A stretch of DNA of 64,000 nt, taken from NCBI RefSeq assembly GCF_016802725.1, contig NC_052678.1:6012001-6076000 (forward strand), written 5' to 3'. The position numbers were made by a program, and so were the translations under genes. How positions within the stretch are numbered: the first letter of the stretch is position 1; the number at the start of each line of letters is the position of its first letter. This stretch comes from Solenopsis invicta (taxonomy: Eukaryota; Arthropoda; Insecta; Hymenoptera; Formicidae). Shown piece after piece: positions 12,401 to 26,800 of the stretch. The notes beneath the pieces are model-generated. The model saw only the letters and a program-made list of their open reading frames with translations, made no database searches and had not been told where the DNA came from.

Positions 12401-15400
12401 GTAAAATTGGTTTTTTTCCGAATTTCTTCAATATCTCTGTGTTCTGATAGCCCACAGAAGATATATACCTTTTATCATGATGTATCGAATTTCTGAACTG
12501 AAAAAGGAAAGACTTATATCAGTCAAATTTCGAAATTTTTGAGTAAAATTTTTTTTGCGAATTTCTCCAATATCTCTGTGTTCTGATATGCCCGAGAAGA
12601 TTTCTAACTTTTATCATAATGGATCGAATCGCTAATGAGAAAGACGAAAGAGTTATATCAGTCAAAGTTCGAAATTTTTGAGTAAAATTGGTTTTTTTCC
12701 GGATTTCTTCAATATCTCTGTGTTCTGATAGCCCACAGAAGATATATACTTTTATCATGATGTATCAAATTTCTGAACTGAAAAAGGAAAGACTTATATC
12801 AGTCAAATATCGAAATTTTTGAGTAAAATTTTTTGTGCCAATTTCTCCAATATCTCTGTGTTCTGATAGCCCCGAGAAGAGTTCTAACTTTATCATAATG
12901 GATCGAATCGCTAAAGTGAAAGACGAAAGAGTTATATCAGTCAAAGTTCGAAAATTTTGAGGAAAATTTTTTTTGCGAATTTCTCCAATATCTCTGTGTT
13001 CTGATAGCCCCGAGAAGAGTTCTAACTTTTATCATAACGGATCGAATCGCTAAAGTGAAAGACGAAAGTGTTATATCAGTCAATGTTCGAAATTTTTGAG
13101 TAAAATTGGTTTTTTTCCGAATTTCTTCAATATCTCTGTGTTCTGATAGCCCACAGAAGATATATACCTTTTATCATGATGTATCGAATTTCTGAACTGA
13201 AAATTGAAAGACTTATATCAGTCAAAATTCGAAATCTTTGAGTAAAATTTTTTTTGCGAATTTCTCCAATATCTCTGTGTTCTGATAGCCCCGAGAAGAG
13301 TTCTAACTTTTATCATAATGGATCGAATCGCTAAAGTGAAAGACGAAAGTGTTATATCAGTCAAAGTTCGAAATTTTTGAGTAAAATTGGTTTTTTTCCG
13401 AATTTCTTCAATATCTCTGTGTTCTGATAGCCCACAGAAGATATATACCTTTTATCATGATGTATCGAATTTCTGAACTAAAAATTGAAAGACTTATATC
13501 AGTCAAATTTCGAAATTTTTGAGTAAAATTTTTTTGCGAATTTCTCCAATATCTCTGTGTTCTGATATGCCCGAGAAGAGTTCTAACTTTTATCATAGTG
13601 GATCCAATCGCTAAAGTGAAAGACGAAAGTGTTATATCAGTCAAAGTTCGAAATTTTTGAGTAAAATTGGTTTTTTTCCGAATTTCTTCAATATCTCTGT
13701 GTTCTGATAGCCCACAGAAGATATATACTTTTATCATGATGTATCAAATTTCTGAACTGAAAAAGGAAAGACTTATATCAGTCAAATTTCGAAATTTTTG
13801 AGTAAAATTTTTTTTGCGAATTTCTCCAATATCTCTGTGTTCTGATATGCCCGAGAAGAGTTCTAACTTTTATCATAGTGGATCCAATCGCTAAAGTGAA
13901 AGACGAAAGTGTTATATCAGTCAAAGATCGAAATTTTTGAGTAAAATTGGTTTTTTTCCGAATTTCTTCAATATCTCTGTGTTCTGATAGCCCACAGAAG
14001 ATATATATCTTTTATCATGATGTATCGAATTTCTGAACTGAAAAAGGAAAGACTTATATCAGTCAAATTTCGAAATTTTTGAGTAAAATTTTTTTGCGAA
14101 TTTCTCCAATATCTCTGTGTTCTGATATGCCCGAGAAGAGTTCTAACTTTTATCATAGTGGATCCAATCGCTAAAGTGAAAGACGAAAGAGTTGTATCAG
14201 TCAAAGTTCGAAATTTTTGAGTAAAATTGGTTTTTTTCCGAATTTCTTCAATATCTCTGTGTTCTGATAACCCTAAGAAGAGATATATCTTTTATCATGA
14301 TGTATCGAATTTCTGAACTGAAAAAGGAAAGACTTATATCAGTCAAATTTCGAAATTTTTGAGTAAAATTTTTTGTGCCAATTTCTCCAATATCTCTGTG
14401 TTCTGATAGCCCCGAGAAGAGTTCTAACTTTATCATAATGGATCGAATCGCTAAAGAGAAAGACGAAAGAGTTATATCAGTCAAAGTTCGAAAATTTTGA
14501 GGAAAATATTTTTTGCGAATTTCTCCAATATCTCTGTGTTCTGATAGCCCCGAGAAGAGTTCTAACTTTTATCGTAACGAATCGAATCGCTAAAGTGAAA
14601 GACGAATGTGTTATATCAGTCAATGTACGAAATTTTTGAGTAAAATTGGTTTTTTTCCGAATTTCTTCAATATCTCTGTGTTCTGATAGCCCACAGAAGA
14701 TATATACCTTTTATCATGATGTATCGAATTTCTGAACTGAAAAAGGAAAGACTTATATCAGTCAAATTTCGAAATTTTTGAGTAAAATTTTTTTTGCGAA
14801 TTTCTCCAATATCTCTGTGTTCTGATATGCCCGAGAAGAGTTCTAACTTTTATCATAGTGGATCCAATCGCTAAAGTGAAAGACGAAAGAGTTGTATCAG
14901 TCAAAGTTCGAAATTTTTGAGTAAAATTGGTTTTTTTCCGAATTTCTTCAATATCTCTGTGTTCTGATAACCCTAAGAAGAGATATATCTTTTATCATGA
15001 TGTATCGAATTTCTGAACTGAAAAAGGAAAGACTTATATCAGTCAAATTTCGAAATTTTTGAGTAAAATTTTTTGTGCCAATTTCTCCAATATCTCTGTG
15101 TTCTGATAGCCCCGAGAAGAGTTCTAACTTTATCATAATGGATCGAATCGCTAAAGTGAAAGACGAAAGAGTTATATCAGTCAAAGTTCGAAAATTTTGA
15201 GGAAAATTTTTTTTGCGAATTTCTCCAATATCTCTGTGTTCTGATAGCCCCGAGAAGAGTTCTAACTTTTATCATAACGGATCGAATCGCTAAAGTGAAA
15301 GACGAAAGTGTTATATCAGTCAATGTACGAAATTTTTGAGTAAAATTGGTTTTTTTCCGAATTTCTTCAATATCTCTGTGTTCTGATAGCCCACAGAAGA

Positions 15401-16298
15401 TATATACCTTTTATCATGATGTATCGAATTTCTGAACTGAAAAAGGAAAGACTTATATCAGTCAAATTTCGAAATTTTTGAGTAAAATTTTTTTTGCGAA
15501 TTTCTTCAATATCTCTGTGTTCTGATATGCACGAGAAGAGTTCTAACTTTTATCATAGTGGATCCAATCGCTAAAGTGAAAGACGAAAGAGTTATATCAG
15601 TCAAAGATCGAAATTTTTGAGTAAAATTGGTTTTTTTCCGAATTTCTTCAATATCTCTGTGTTCTGATAGCCCACAGAAGATATATACCTTTTATCATGA
15701 TGTATCGAATTTCTGAACTGAAAAAGGAAAGACTTATATCAGTCAAATTTCGAAATTTTTGAGTAAAATTTTTTTGCGAATTTCTCCAATATCTCTGTGT
15801 TCTGATATGCCCGAGAAGAGTTCTAACTTTTATCATAGTGGATCCAATCGCTAAAGTGAAAGACGAAAGAGTTGTATCAGTCAAAGTTCGAAATTTTTGA
15901 GTAAAATTGGTTTTTTTCCGAATTTCTTCAATATCTCTGTGTTCTGATAACCCTAAGAAGAGATATATCTTTTATCATGATGTATCGAATTTCTGAACTG
16001 AAAAAGGAAAGACTTATATCAGTCAAATTTCGAAATTTTTGAGTAAAATTTTTTGTGCCAATTTCTCCAATATCTCTGTGTTCTGATAGCCCCGAGAAGA
16101 GTTCTAACTTTATCATACTGGATCGAATCGCTAAAGTGAAAGACGAAAGAGTTATATCAGTCAAAGTTCGAAAATTTTGAGTAAAATTGGTTTTTTTCCG
16201 AATTTCTTCAATATCTCTGTGTTCTGATAGCCCACAGAAGATATATACATTTTATCATGATGTATCGAATTTCTGAACTGAAAAAGGAAAGACTTATA
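6401..16298. repeat. Satellite homogenised core, left part
   Basis: Monomers alternate mainly as a 280-bp dimer, and a five-monomer 700-bp unit is visible in places. For example the blocks that open identical 78-codon frames at 14248-14484 and 14948-15184 are exactly 700 bp apart. Order in that unit: an ACCCTAAGAAGAG monomer, a GTGCCAATTTCTCC monomer, a CATAACGAATCG monomer, a CCCACAGAAGATATATACC monomer and a TATGCCCGAGAAGAG monomer with GTGGATCCAATCG. Confidence 0.8.
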
Positions 16299-17806
16299 TA
16301 GCAATACGTAACTGAACGAAGTACATTCTTATATCAGTCAAAGTTCGAAAGTTTTAGTAAAAATTTTTTTGCTATTTTCTCCAAAATCTCTGTGTTCTGA
16401 TAGCCCCCAGAAGAATTCTAACTTTTATCATGATCGATCGAATCGCTAAAGTGAAAAACGAAAAACTTTCTATCAGTCAAAGTTCGAAATTTTTGAGTAA
16501 AATTTTTTTTTTTGCGAATTTCTCCAATATTTCTGTGTTCTGATATTCCCTAGAAGAGTTCTAACTTTTATCATGACGATTCAAATAGCTAGAGTGAAAA
16601 TCGAAAGACTTATATCAGTCAAAGTTCGAAATATTTGAGTAAAATTTTTTTTGCTAATTTCTCCAATACTTCTGTGTTCTGATAGTCCCTAGAAGATTTC
16701 TAACTTTTATCATGATGAATCGAATCGCTAAAGTGAAAATCGAAAGACTTATATCCATCAAAGTTCGTAATTTTGAGTAAAATTTTTTTGCCAATTTCTC
16801 CAATATTTTTGTGTTCTGATAGCCCCTAGAAGAGTTCTAACTTTTATCATGATTGATCGAATCGCTAAAGTGAAAAACATAAAAGTTATATCAGTCAAAT
16901 TTCGAAATATTTGAGTAAAATTTTTTTTTGATTTACTCCAATATTCCTGTGTTCTGATAGCCCCTAGAAAAGTTCTAACTTTTATCATGATGAATCGAAT
17001 CGCTAAAGTGAAAAACGAAAGGCTTATAACTGTCAAAGTTTGAAATATTTGAGTAAAATTTTTTTTGCGAATTTCTCCAATATTTCTGTGTTCTGATATT
17101 CCATAGAAGAGTTCTACATTTATTATGACTATTCTGAATAACTAAAGTGAAAATCGAAAGACTTATATCAGTCAAAGTTCGAAATATTTGAGTAAACTTC
17201 TTTTGCGATTTTTTCCAATATCTCTGTGTTCTGATAGCCCCCAGAAGAATTCTAATTTTTATCATGATCGATCGAATCGCTAAATTGAAAAACGAAAGGA
17301 TTTTATCAGTCAAAGTTCGAAATTTTTGAGTAAAATTTTTTTGTGAATTTCTCCAATATTTCTGTGTTCTGATAGCCCCTAGAAGAGTTCTAACTTTTAT
17401 CATGATGAATCGAATCGCTAAAGTGAAAAATAAAGACTTAAGATCCTGTCAAAGTTCGAAATTTTTTGAGTAAAATTTTTTGCGAATTTTTCCAATATTT
17501 CTGTGTTCTGATAGCCCCTAGAAGATTTCTAACTTTAATCATGATTGATCGAATCGCTAAAGTGAAAAACATGAGAGTTATATCAGTCAAAGTTCGAAAT
17601 TTTTGAGAAAAATTTTTTTTGCGAATTTCTCCAATATTTCTGTGTTCTGATAGCCACTAGAATAGTTCTAACTTTTATCATGATGAATCGAATCGCTAAA
17701 GTGAAAATAGAAAGACTTATATCCGTCAAAGTTCGAAATTTTGAGTAAAATTTTTTTTGCGAATTTCTCAAATATTTCTGTGTTCTCATGGCCCCTAGAA
17801 GAGTTG
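16299..17806. repeat. Island of old diverged monomers inside the satellite core
   Basis: At about 16299 the core breaks off with a 30-odd-bp sequence foreign to the monomer (GCAATACGTAACTGAACGAA and following). It then continues with about ten monomers carrying CCCCTAGAAGAG, CATGATGAATCG and GTGAAAAACG or GTGAAAATCG. These look like the far left edge and not like the surrounding core. At about 17806 a truncated monomer (GAAGAGTTGCCCGAGAAGAG) switches back to core type. Confidence 0.8.
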
Positions 17807-20800
17807 CCCGAGAAGAGTTCTAACTTTTATCATAATGGATCGAATCGCTAAAGTGAAAGACGAAAGTGTTATATCAGTCAATGTTCGAAATTTTTGAGTA
17901 AAATTGGTTTTTTTCCGAATTTCTTCAATATCTCTGTGTTCTGATAGCCCACAGAAGATATATACCTTTTATCATGATGTATCGAATTTCTGAACTGAAA
18001 AAGGAAAGACTTATATCAGTCAAATTTCGAAATTTTTGAGTAAAATTTTTTTTGCGAATTTCTCCAATATCTCTGTGTTCTGATATGCCCGAGAAGAGTT
18101 CTAACTTTTATCATAATGGATCGAATCGCTAAAGTGAAAGACGAAAGTGTTATATCAGTCAATGTTCGAAATTTTTGAGTAAAATTGGTTTTTTTCCGAA
18201 TTTCTTCAATATCTCTGTGTTCTGATAGCCCACAGAAGATATATACCTTTTATCATGATGTATCGAATTTCTGAACTGAAAAAGGAAAGACTTATATCAG
18301 TCAAATTTCGAAATTTTTGAGTAAAATTTTTTTTGCGAATTTCTCCAATATCTCTGTGTTCTGATATGCACGAGAAGAGTTCTAACTTTTATCATAGTGG
18401 ATCCAATCGCTAAAGTGAAAGACGAAAGAGTTGTATCAGTCAAAGTTCGAAATTTTTGAGTAAAATTGGTTTTTTTCCGAATTTCTTCAATATCTCTGTG
18501 TTCTGATAACCCTAAGAAGAGATATATCTTTTATCATGATGTATCGAATTTCTGAACTGAAAAAGGAAAGACTTATATCAGTCAAATTTCGAAATTTTTG
18601 AGTAAAATTTTTTGTGCCAATTTCGCCAATATCTCTGTGTTCTGATAGCCCCGAGAAGAGTTCTAACTTTATCATAATGGATCGAATCGCTAAAGTGAAA
18701 GACGAAAGAGTTATATCAGTCAAAGTTCGAAAATTTTGAGGAAAATTTTTTTTGCGAATTTCTCCAATATCTCTGTGTTCTGATAGCCCCGAGAAGAGTT
18801 CTAACTTTTATCATAACGAATCGAATCGCTAAAGTGAAAGACGAATGTGTTATATCAGTCAATGTACGAAATTTTTGAGTAAAATTGGTTTTTTTCCGAA
18901 TTTCTTCAATATCTCTGTGTTCTGATAGCCCACAGAAGATATATATCTTTTATCATGATGTATCGAATTTCTGAACTGAAAAAGGAAAGACTTATATCAG
19001 TCAAATTTCGAAACTTTTGAGTAAAACCTTTGTGCGAATTTCTCCAATATCTCTGTGTTCTGATAGCCCCGAGAAGAGTTCTAACTTTTATCATAATGGA
19101 TCGAATCGCTAAAGTGAAAGACGAAAGTGTTATATCAGTCAAAGTTCGAAATTTTTGAGTAAAATTGGTTTTTTTCCGAATTTCTTCAATATCTCTGTGT
19201 TCTGATAGCCCACAGAAGATATATATCTTTTATCATGATGTATCGAATTTCTGAACTGAAAAAGGAAAGACTTATATCAGTCAAATTTCGAAATTTTTGA
19301 GTAAAATTTTTTTTGCGAATTTCTCCAATATCTCTGTGTTCTGATATGCCCGAGAAGAGTTCTAACTTTTATCATAGTGGATCCAATCGCTAAAGTGAAA
19401 GACGAAAGAGTTGTATCAGTCAAAGTTCGAAATTTTTGAGTAAAATTGGTTTTTTTCCGAATTTCTTCAATATCTCTGTGTTCTGATAGCCCACAGAAGA
19501 TATATACATTTTATCATGATGTATCGAATTTCTGAACTGAAAAAGGAAAGACTTATATCAGTCAAATTTCGAAACTTTTGAGTAAAATCTTTGTGCGAAT
19601 TTCTCCAATATCTCTGTGTTCTGATAGCCCCGAGAAGAGTTCTAACTTTTATCATAATGGATCGAATCGCTAAAGTGAAAGACGAAAGTGTTATATCAGT
19701 CAAAGTTCGAAATTTTTGAGTAAAATTGGTTTTTTTCCGAATTTTTCAATATCTCTGTGTTCTGATAGCCCACAGAAGATATATATCTTTTATCATGATG
19801 TATCGAATTTCTGAACTGAAAAAGGAAAGACTTATATCAGTCAAATTTCGAAATTTTTGAGTAAAATTTTTTTTGCGAATTTCTCCAATATCTCTGTGTT
19901 CTGATATGCCCGAGAAGAGTTCTAACTTTTATCATAGTGGATCCAATCGCTAAAGTGAAAGACGAAAGAGTTGTATCAGTCAAAGTTCGAAATTTTTGAG
20001 TAAAATTGGTTTTTTTCCGAATTTCTTCAATATCTCTGTGTTCTGATAACCCTAAGAAGAGATATATCTTTTATCATGATGTATCGAATTTCTGAACTGA
20101 AAAAGGAAAGACTTATATCAGTCAAATTTCGAAATTTTTGAGTAAAATTTTTTGTGCCAATTTCTCCAATATCTCTGTGTTCTGATAGCCCCGAGAAGAG
20201 TTCTAACTTTATCATAATGGATCGAATCGCTAAAGTGAAAGACGAAAGAGTTATATCAGTCAAAGTTCGAAAATTTTGAGGAAAATTTTTTTTGCGAATT
20301 TCTCCAATATCTCTGTGTTCTGATAGCCCAGAGAAGAGTTCTAACTTTTACCATAACGGATCGAATCGCTAAAGTGAAAGACGAAAGTGTTATATCAGTC
20401 AAAGATCGAAATTTTTGAGTAAATTTGGTTTTTTTCCGAATTTCTTCAATATCTCTGTGTTCTGATAGCCCACAGAAGATATATACCTTTTATCATAATG
20501 TATCGAATTTCTGAACTGAAAAAGGAAACACTTATATCAGTCAAATTTCGAAATTTTTGAGTAAAATTTTTTTTGCGAATTTCTCCAATATCTCTGTGTT
20601 CTGATATGCACGAGAAGAGTTCTAACTTTTATCATAGTGGATCCAATCGCTAAAGTGAAAGACGAAAGAGTTGTATCAGTCAAAGTTCGAAATTTTTGAG
20701 TAAAATTGGTTTTTTTCCGAATTTCTTCAATATCTCTGTGTTCTGATAGCCCACAGAAGATATATACCTTTTATCATGATGTATTGAATTTCTGAACTGA

Positions 20801-23800
20801 AAAAGGAAAGACTTATATGAGTCAAATTTCGAAATCGTTGAGTAAAATTTTTTTTGCGAATTTCTCCAATATCTCTGTGTTCTGATATGCCCGAGAAGAG
20901 TTCTAACTTTTATCATAGTGGATCCAATCGCTAAAGTGAAAGACGAAAGAGTTGTATCAGTCAAAGTTCGAAATTTTTGAGTAAAATTGGTTTTTTTCCG
21001 AATTTTTCAATATCTCTGTGTTCTGATAGCCCACAGAAGATATATATCTTTTATCATGATGTATCGAATTTATGAACTGAAAAAGGAAAGACTTATATCA
21101 GTCAAATTTCGAAATTTTTGAGTAAAATTTTTTTTGCGAATTTCTCCAATATCTCTGTGTTCTGATATGCCCGAGAAGAGTTCTAACTTTTATCATAGTG
21201 GATCCAATCGCTAAAGTGAAAGACGAAAGAGTTGTATCAGTCAAAGTTCGAAATTTTTGAGTAAAATTGGTTTTTTTCCGAATTTCTTCAACATCTCTGT
21301 GTTCTGATAACCCTAAGAAGAGATATATCTTTTATCATGATGTATCGAATTTCTGAACTGAAAAAGGAAAGACTTATATCAGTCAAATTTCGAAATTTTT
21401 GAGTAAAATTTTTTTTGCGAATTTCTCCAATATCTCTGTGTTCTGATATGCCCGAGAAGAGTTCTAACTTTTATCATAGTGGATCCAATCGCTAAAGTGA
21501 AAGACGAAAGAGTTGTATCAGTCAAAGTTCGAAATTTTTGAGTAAAATTGGTTTTTTTCCGAATTTCTTCAATATCTCTGTGTTCTGATAACCCTAAGAA
21601 GAGATATATCTTTTATCATGATGTATCGAATTTCTGAACTGAAAAAGGAAAGACTTATATCAGTCAAATTTCGAAATTTTTGAGTAAAATTTTTTGTGCC
21701 AATTTCTCCAATACCTCTGTGTTCTGATAGCCCCGAGAAGAGTTCTAACTTTATCATAATGTATCGAATCGCTAAAGTGAAAGACGAAAGAGTTATATCA
21801 GTCAAAGTTCGAAAATTTTGAGGAAAATTTTTTTTGCGAATTTCTCCAATATCTCTGTGTTCTGATAGCCCAGAGAAGAGTTCTAACTTTTACCATAACG
21901 GATCGAATCGCTAAAGTGAAAGACGAAAGTGTTATATCAGTCAAAGATCGAAATTTTTGAGTAAATTTGGTTTATTTCCGAATTTCTTCAATATCTCTGT
22001 GTTCTGATAGCCCACAGAAGATATATACCTTTTATCATAATGTATCGAATTTCTGAACTGAAAAAGGAAAGACTTATATCAGTCAAATTTCGAAATTTTT
22101 GAGTAAAATTTTTTTTGCGAATTTCTCCAATATCTCTGTGTTCTGATATGCCCGAGAAGAGTTCTAACTTTTATCATAGTGGATCCAATCGCTAAAGTGA
22201 AAGACGAAAGAGTTGTATCAGTCAAAGTTCGAAATTTTTGAGTAAAATTGGTTTTTTTCCGAATTTCTTCAATATCTCTGTGTTCTGATAACCCTAAGAA
22301 GAGATATATCTTTTATCATGATGTATCGAATTTCTGAACTGAAAAAGGAAAGACTTATATCAGTCAAATTTCGAAATTTTTGAGTAAAATTTTTTGTGCG
22401 AATTTCTCCAATATCTCTGTGTTCTGATAGCCCCGAGAAGAGTTCTAACCTTATCATAATGGATCGAATCGCTAAAGTGAAAGACGAAAGAGTTATATCA
22501 GTCAAAGTTCGAAAATTTTGAGGAAAATTTTTTTTGCGAATTTCTCCAATATCTCTGTGTTCTGATAGCCCAGAGAAGAGTTCTAACTTTTATCATAACG
22601 GATCGAATCGCTAAAGTGAAAGACGATAGTGTTATATCAGTCAATGTACGAAATTATGAGTAAAATTGGTTTTTTTCCGAATTTCTTCAATATCTCTGTG
22701 TTCTGATAGCCCACAGAAGATATATACCTTTTATCATGATGTATCGAATTTCTGAACTGAAAAAGGAAAGACTTATATCAGTCAAATTACGAAATTTTTG
22801 AGTAAAATTTTTTTTGCGAATTTCTTCAATATCTCTGTGTTCTGATATGCACGAGAAGAGTTCTAACTTTTATCATAGTGGATCCAATCGCTAAAGTGAA
22901 AGACGAAAGAGTTATATCAGTCAAAGATCGAAATTTTTGAGTAAAATTGGTTTTATTCCGAATTTCTTCAATATCTCTGTGTTCTGATAGCCCACAGAAG
23001 ATATATACCTTTTATCATAATGTATCGAATTTCTGAACTGAAAAAGGAAAGACTTATATCAGTCAAATTTCGAAATTTTTGAGTAAAATTTTTTTTGCGA
23101 ATTTCTCCAATATCTCTGTGTTCTGATATGCCCGAGAAGAGTTCTAACTTTTATCATAGTGGATCCAATCGCTAAAGTGAAAGACGAAAGAGTTGTATCA
23201 GTCAAAGTTCGAAATTTTTGAGTAAAATTGGTTTTTTTCCGAATTTCTTCAATATCTCTGTGTTCTGATAACCCTAAGAAGAGATATATCTTTTATCATG
23301 ATGTATCGAATTTCTGAACTGAAAAAGGAAAGACTTATATCAGTCAAATTTCGAAATTTTTGAGTAAAATTTTTTGTGCGAATTTCTCCAATATCTCTGT
23401 GTTCTGATAGCCCCGAGAAGAGTTCTAACCTTATCATAATGGATCGAATCGCTAAAGTGAAAGACGAAAGATTTATATCAGTCAAAGTTCGAAATTTTTG
23501 AGTAAAATTGGTTTTTTTCCGAATTTCTTCAATATCTCTGTGTTCTGATAGCCCACAGAAGATATATACCTTTTATCATGATGTATCGAATTTCTGAACT
23601 GAAAAAGGAAAGACTTATATCAGTCAAATTTCGAAATTTTCGAGTAAAATTTTTTTTGCGAATTTTTTCAATATCTCTCTGTTCTGATATCCCCGAGAAG
23701 AATTCTAACTTTTATCATAGTGGATCCAATCGCTAAAGTGAAAGACGAAAGAGTTATATCAGTCAAAGTTCGAAATTTTTGAGTAAAATTGGTTTTTTTC

Positions 23801-26800
23801 CGAATTTCTTCAATATCTCTGTGTTCTGATAGCCCACAGAAGATATATACCTTTTATCATGATGTATTGAATTTCTGAACTGAAAAAGGAAAGACTTATA
23901 TGAGTCAAATTTCGAAATCGTTGAGTAAAATTTTTTTTGCGAATTTCTCCAATATCTCTGTGTTCTGATATGCCCGAGAAGAGTTCTAACTTTTATCATA
24001 GTGGATCCAATCGCTAAAGTGAAAGACGAAAGAGTTGTATCAGTCAAAGTTCGAAATTTTTGAGTAAAATTGGTTTTTTTCCGAATTTCTTCAATATCTC
24101 TGTGTTCTGATAGCCCACAGAAGATATATATCTTTTATCATGATGTATCGAATTTATGAACTGAAAAAGGAAAGACTTATATCAGTCAAATTTCGAAATT
24201 TTTGAGTAAAATTTTTTTTGCGAATTTCTCCAACATCTCTGTGTTCTGATATGCCCGAGAAGAGTTCTAACTTTTATCATAGTGGATCCAATCGCTAAAG
24301 TGAAAGACGAAAGAGTTGTATCAGTCAAAGTTCGAAATTTTTGAGTAAAATTGGTTTTTTTCCGAATTTCTTCAATATCTCTGTGTTCTGATAACCCTAA
24401 GAAGAGATATATCTTTTATCATGATGTATCGAATTTCTGAACTGAAAAAGGAAAGACTTATATCAGTCAAATTTCGAAATTTTTGAGTAAAATTTTTTGT
24501 GCCAATTTCTCCAATATCTCTGTGTTCTGATAGCCCCGAGAAGAGTTCTAACTTTATCATAATGTATCGAATCGCTAAAGTGAAAGACGAAAGAGTTATA
24601 TCAGTCAAAGTTCGAAAATTTTGAGGAAAATTTTTTTTGCGAATTTCTCCAATATCTCTGTGTTCTGATAGCCCAGAGAAGAGTTCTAACTTTTACCATA
24701 ACGGATCGAATCGCTAAAGTGAAAGACGAAAGTGTTATATCAGTCAAAGATCGAAATTTTTGAGTAAAATTGGTTTTTTTCCGAATTTCTTCAATATCTC
24801 TGTGTTCTGATAGCCCACAGAAGATATATACCTTTTATCATGATGTATCGAATTTCTGAACTGAAAAAGGAAAGACTTATATCAGTCAAATTTCGAAATT
24901 TTTGAGTAAAATTTTTTTTGCGAATTTCTCCAATATCTCTGTGTTCTGATATGCCCGAGAAGAGTTCTAACTTTTATCATAGTGGATCCAATCGCTAAAG
25001 TGAAAGACGAAAGAGTTGTATCAGTCAAAGTTCGAAATTTTTGAGTAAAATTGGTTTTTTTCCGAATTTCTTCAATATCTCTGTGTTCTGATAACCCTAA
25101 GAAGAGATATATCTTTTATCATGATGTATCGAATTTCTGAACTGAAAAAGGAAAGACTTATATCAGTCAAATTTCGAAATTTTTGAGTAAAATTTTTTGT
25201 GCGAATTTCTCCAATATCTCTGTGTTCTGATAGCCCCGAGAAGAGTTCTAACCTTTATCATAATGGATCGAATCGCTAAAGTGAAAGACGAAAGAGTTAT
25301 ATCAGTCAAAGTTCGAAAATTTTGAGGAAAATTTTTTTTGCGAATTTCTCCAATATCTCTGTGTTCTGATAGCCCAGAGAAGAGTTCTAACTTTTACCAT
25401 AACGGATCGAATCGCTAAAGTGAAAGACGAAAGTGTTATATCAGTCAATGTACGAAATTATGAGTAAAATTGGTTTTTTTCCGAATTTCTTCAATATCTC
25501 TGTGTTCTGATAGCCCACAGAAGATATATACCTTTTATCATGATGTATCGAATTTCTGAACTGAAAAAGGAAAGACTTATATCAGTCAAATTACGAAATT
25601 TTTGAGTAAAATTTTTTTTGCGAATTTCTTCAATATCTCTGTGTTCTGATATGCACGAGAAGAGTTCTAACTTTTATCATAGTGGATCCAATCGCTAAAG
25701 TGAAAGACGAAAGAGTTATATCAGTCAAAGATCGAAATTTTTGAGTAAATTTGGTTTTTTTCCGAATTTCTTCAATATCTCTGTGTTCTGATAGCCCACA
25801 GAAGATATATACCTTTTATCATGATGTATCGAATTTCTGAACTGAAAAAGGAAAGACTTATATCAGTCAAATTTCGAAATTTTTGAGTAAAATTTTTTTG
25901 CGAATTTCTCCAATATCTCTGTGTTCTGATATGCCCGAGAAGAGTTCTAACTTTTATCATAGTGGATCCAATCGCTAAAGTGAAAGACGAAAGAGTTGTA
26001 TCAGTCAAAGTTCGAAATTTTTGAGTAAAATTGGTTTTTTTCCGAATTTCTTCAATATCTCTGTGTTCTGATAACCCACAGAAGAGATATATCTTTTATC
26101 ATGATGTATCGAATTTCTGAACTGAAAAAGGAAAGACTTATATCAGTCAAATTTCGAAATTTTTGAGTAAAATTTTTGTGCGAATTTCTCCAATATCTCT
26201 GTGTTCTGATAACCCCGAGAAGAGTTCTAACCTTTATCATAATGGATCGAATCGCTAAAGTGAAAGACGAAAGATTTATATCAGTCAAAGTTCGAAATTT
26301 TTGAGTAAAATTGGTTTTTTTCCGAATTTCTTCAATATCTCTGTGTTCTGATAGCCCACAGAAGATATATACCTTTTATCATAATGTATCGAATTTCTGA
26401 ACTGAAAAAGGAAAGACTTATATCAGTCAAATTTCGAAATTTTCGAGTAAAATTTTTTTGCGAATTTCTTCAATATCTCTCTGTTCTGATATCCCCGAGA
26501 AGAATTCTAACTTTTATCATAGTGGATCCAATCGCTAAAGTGAAAGACGAAAGGGTTATATCAGTCAAAGTTCGAAATTTTTGAGTAAAATTGGTTTTTT
26601 TCCGAATTTCTTCAATATCTCTCTGTTCTGATAGCCCACAGAAGATATATACCTTTTATCATGATGTATCGAATTTCTGAACTGAAAAAGGAAAGACTTA
26701 TATCAGTCAAATTTCGAAATCGTTGAGTAAAATTTTTTTTGCGAATTTCTCCAATATCTCTGTGTTCTGATATGCCCGAGAAGAGTTCTAACTTTTATCA

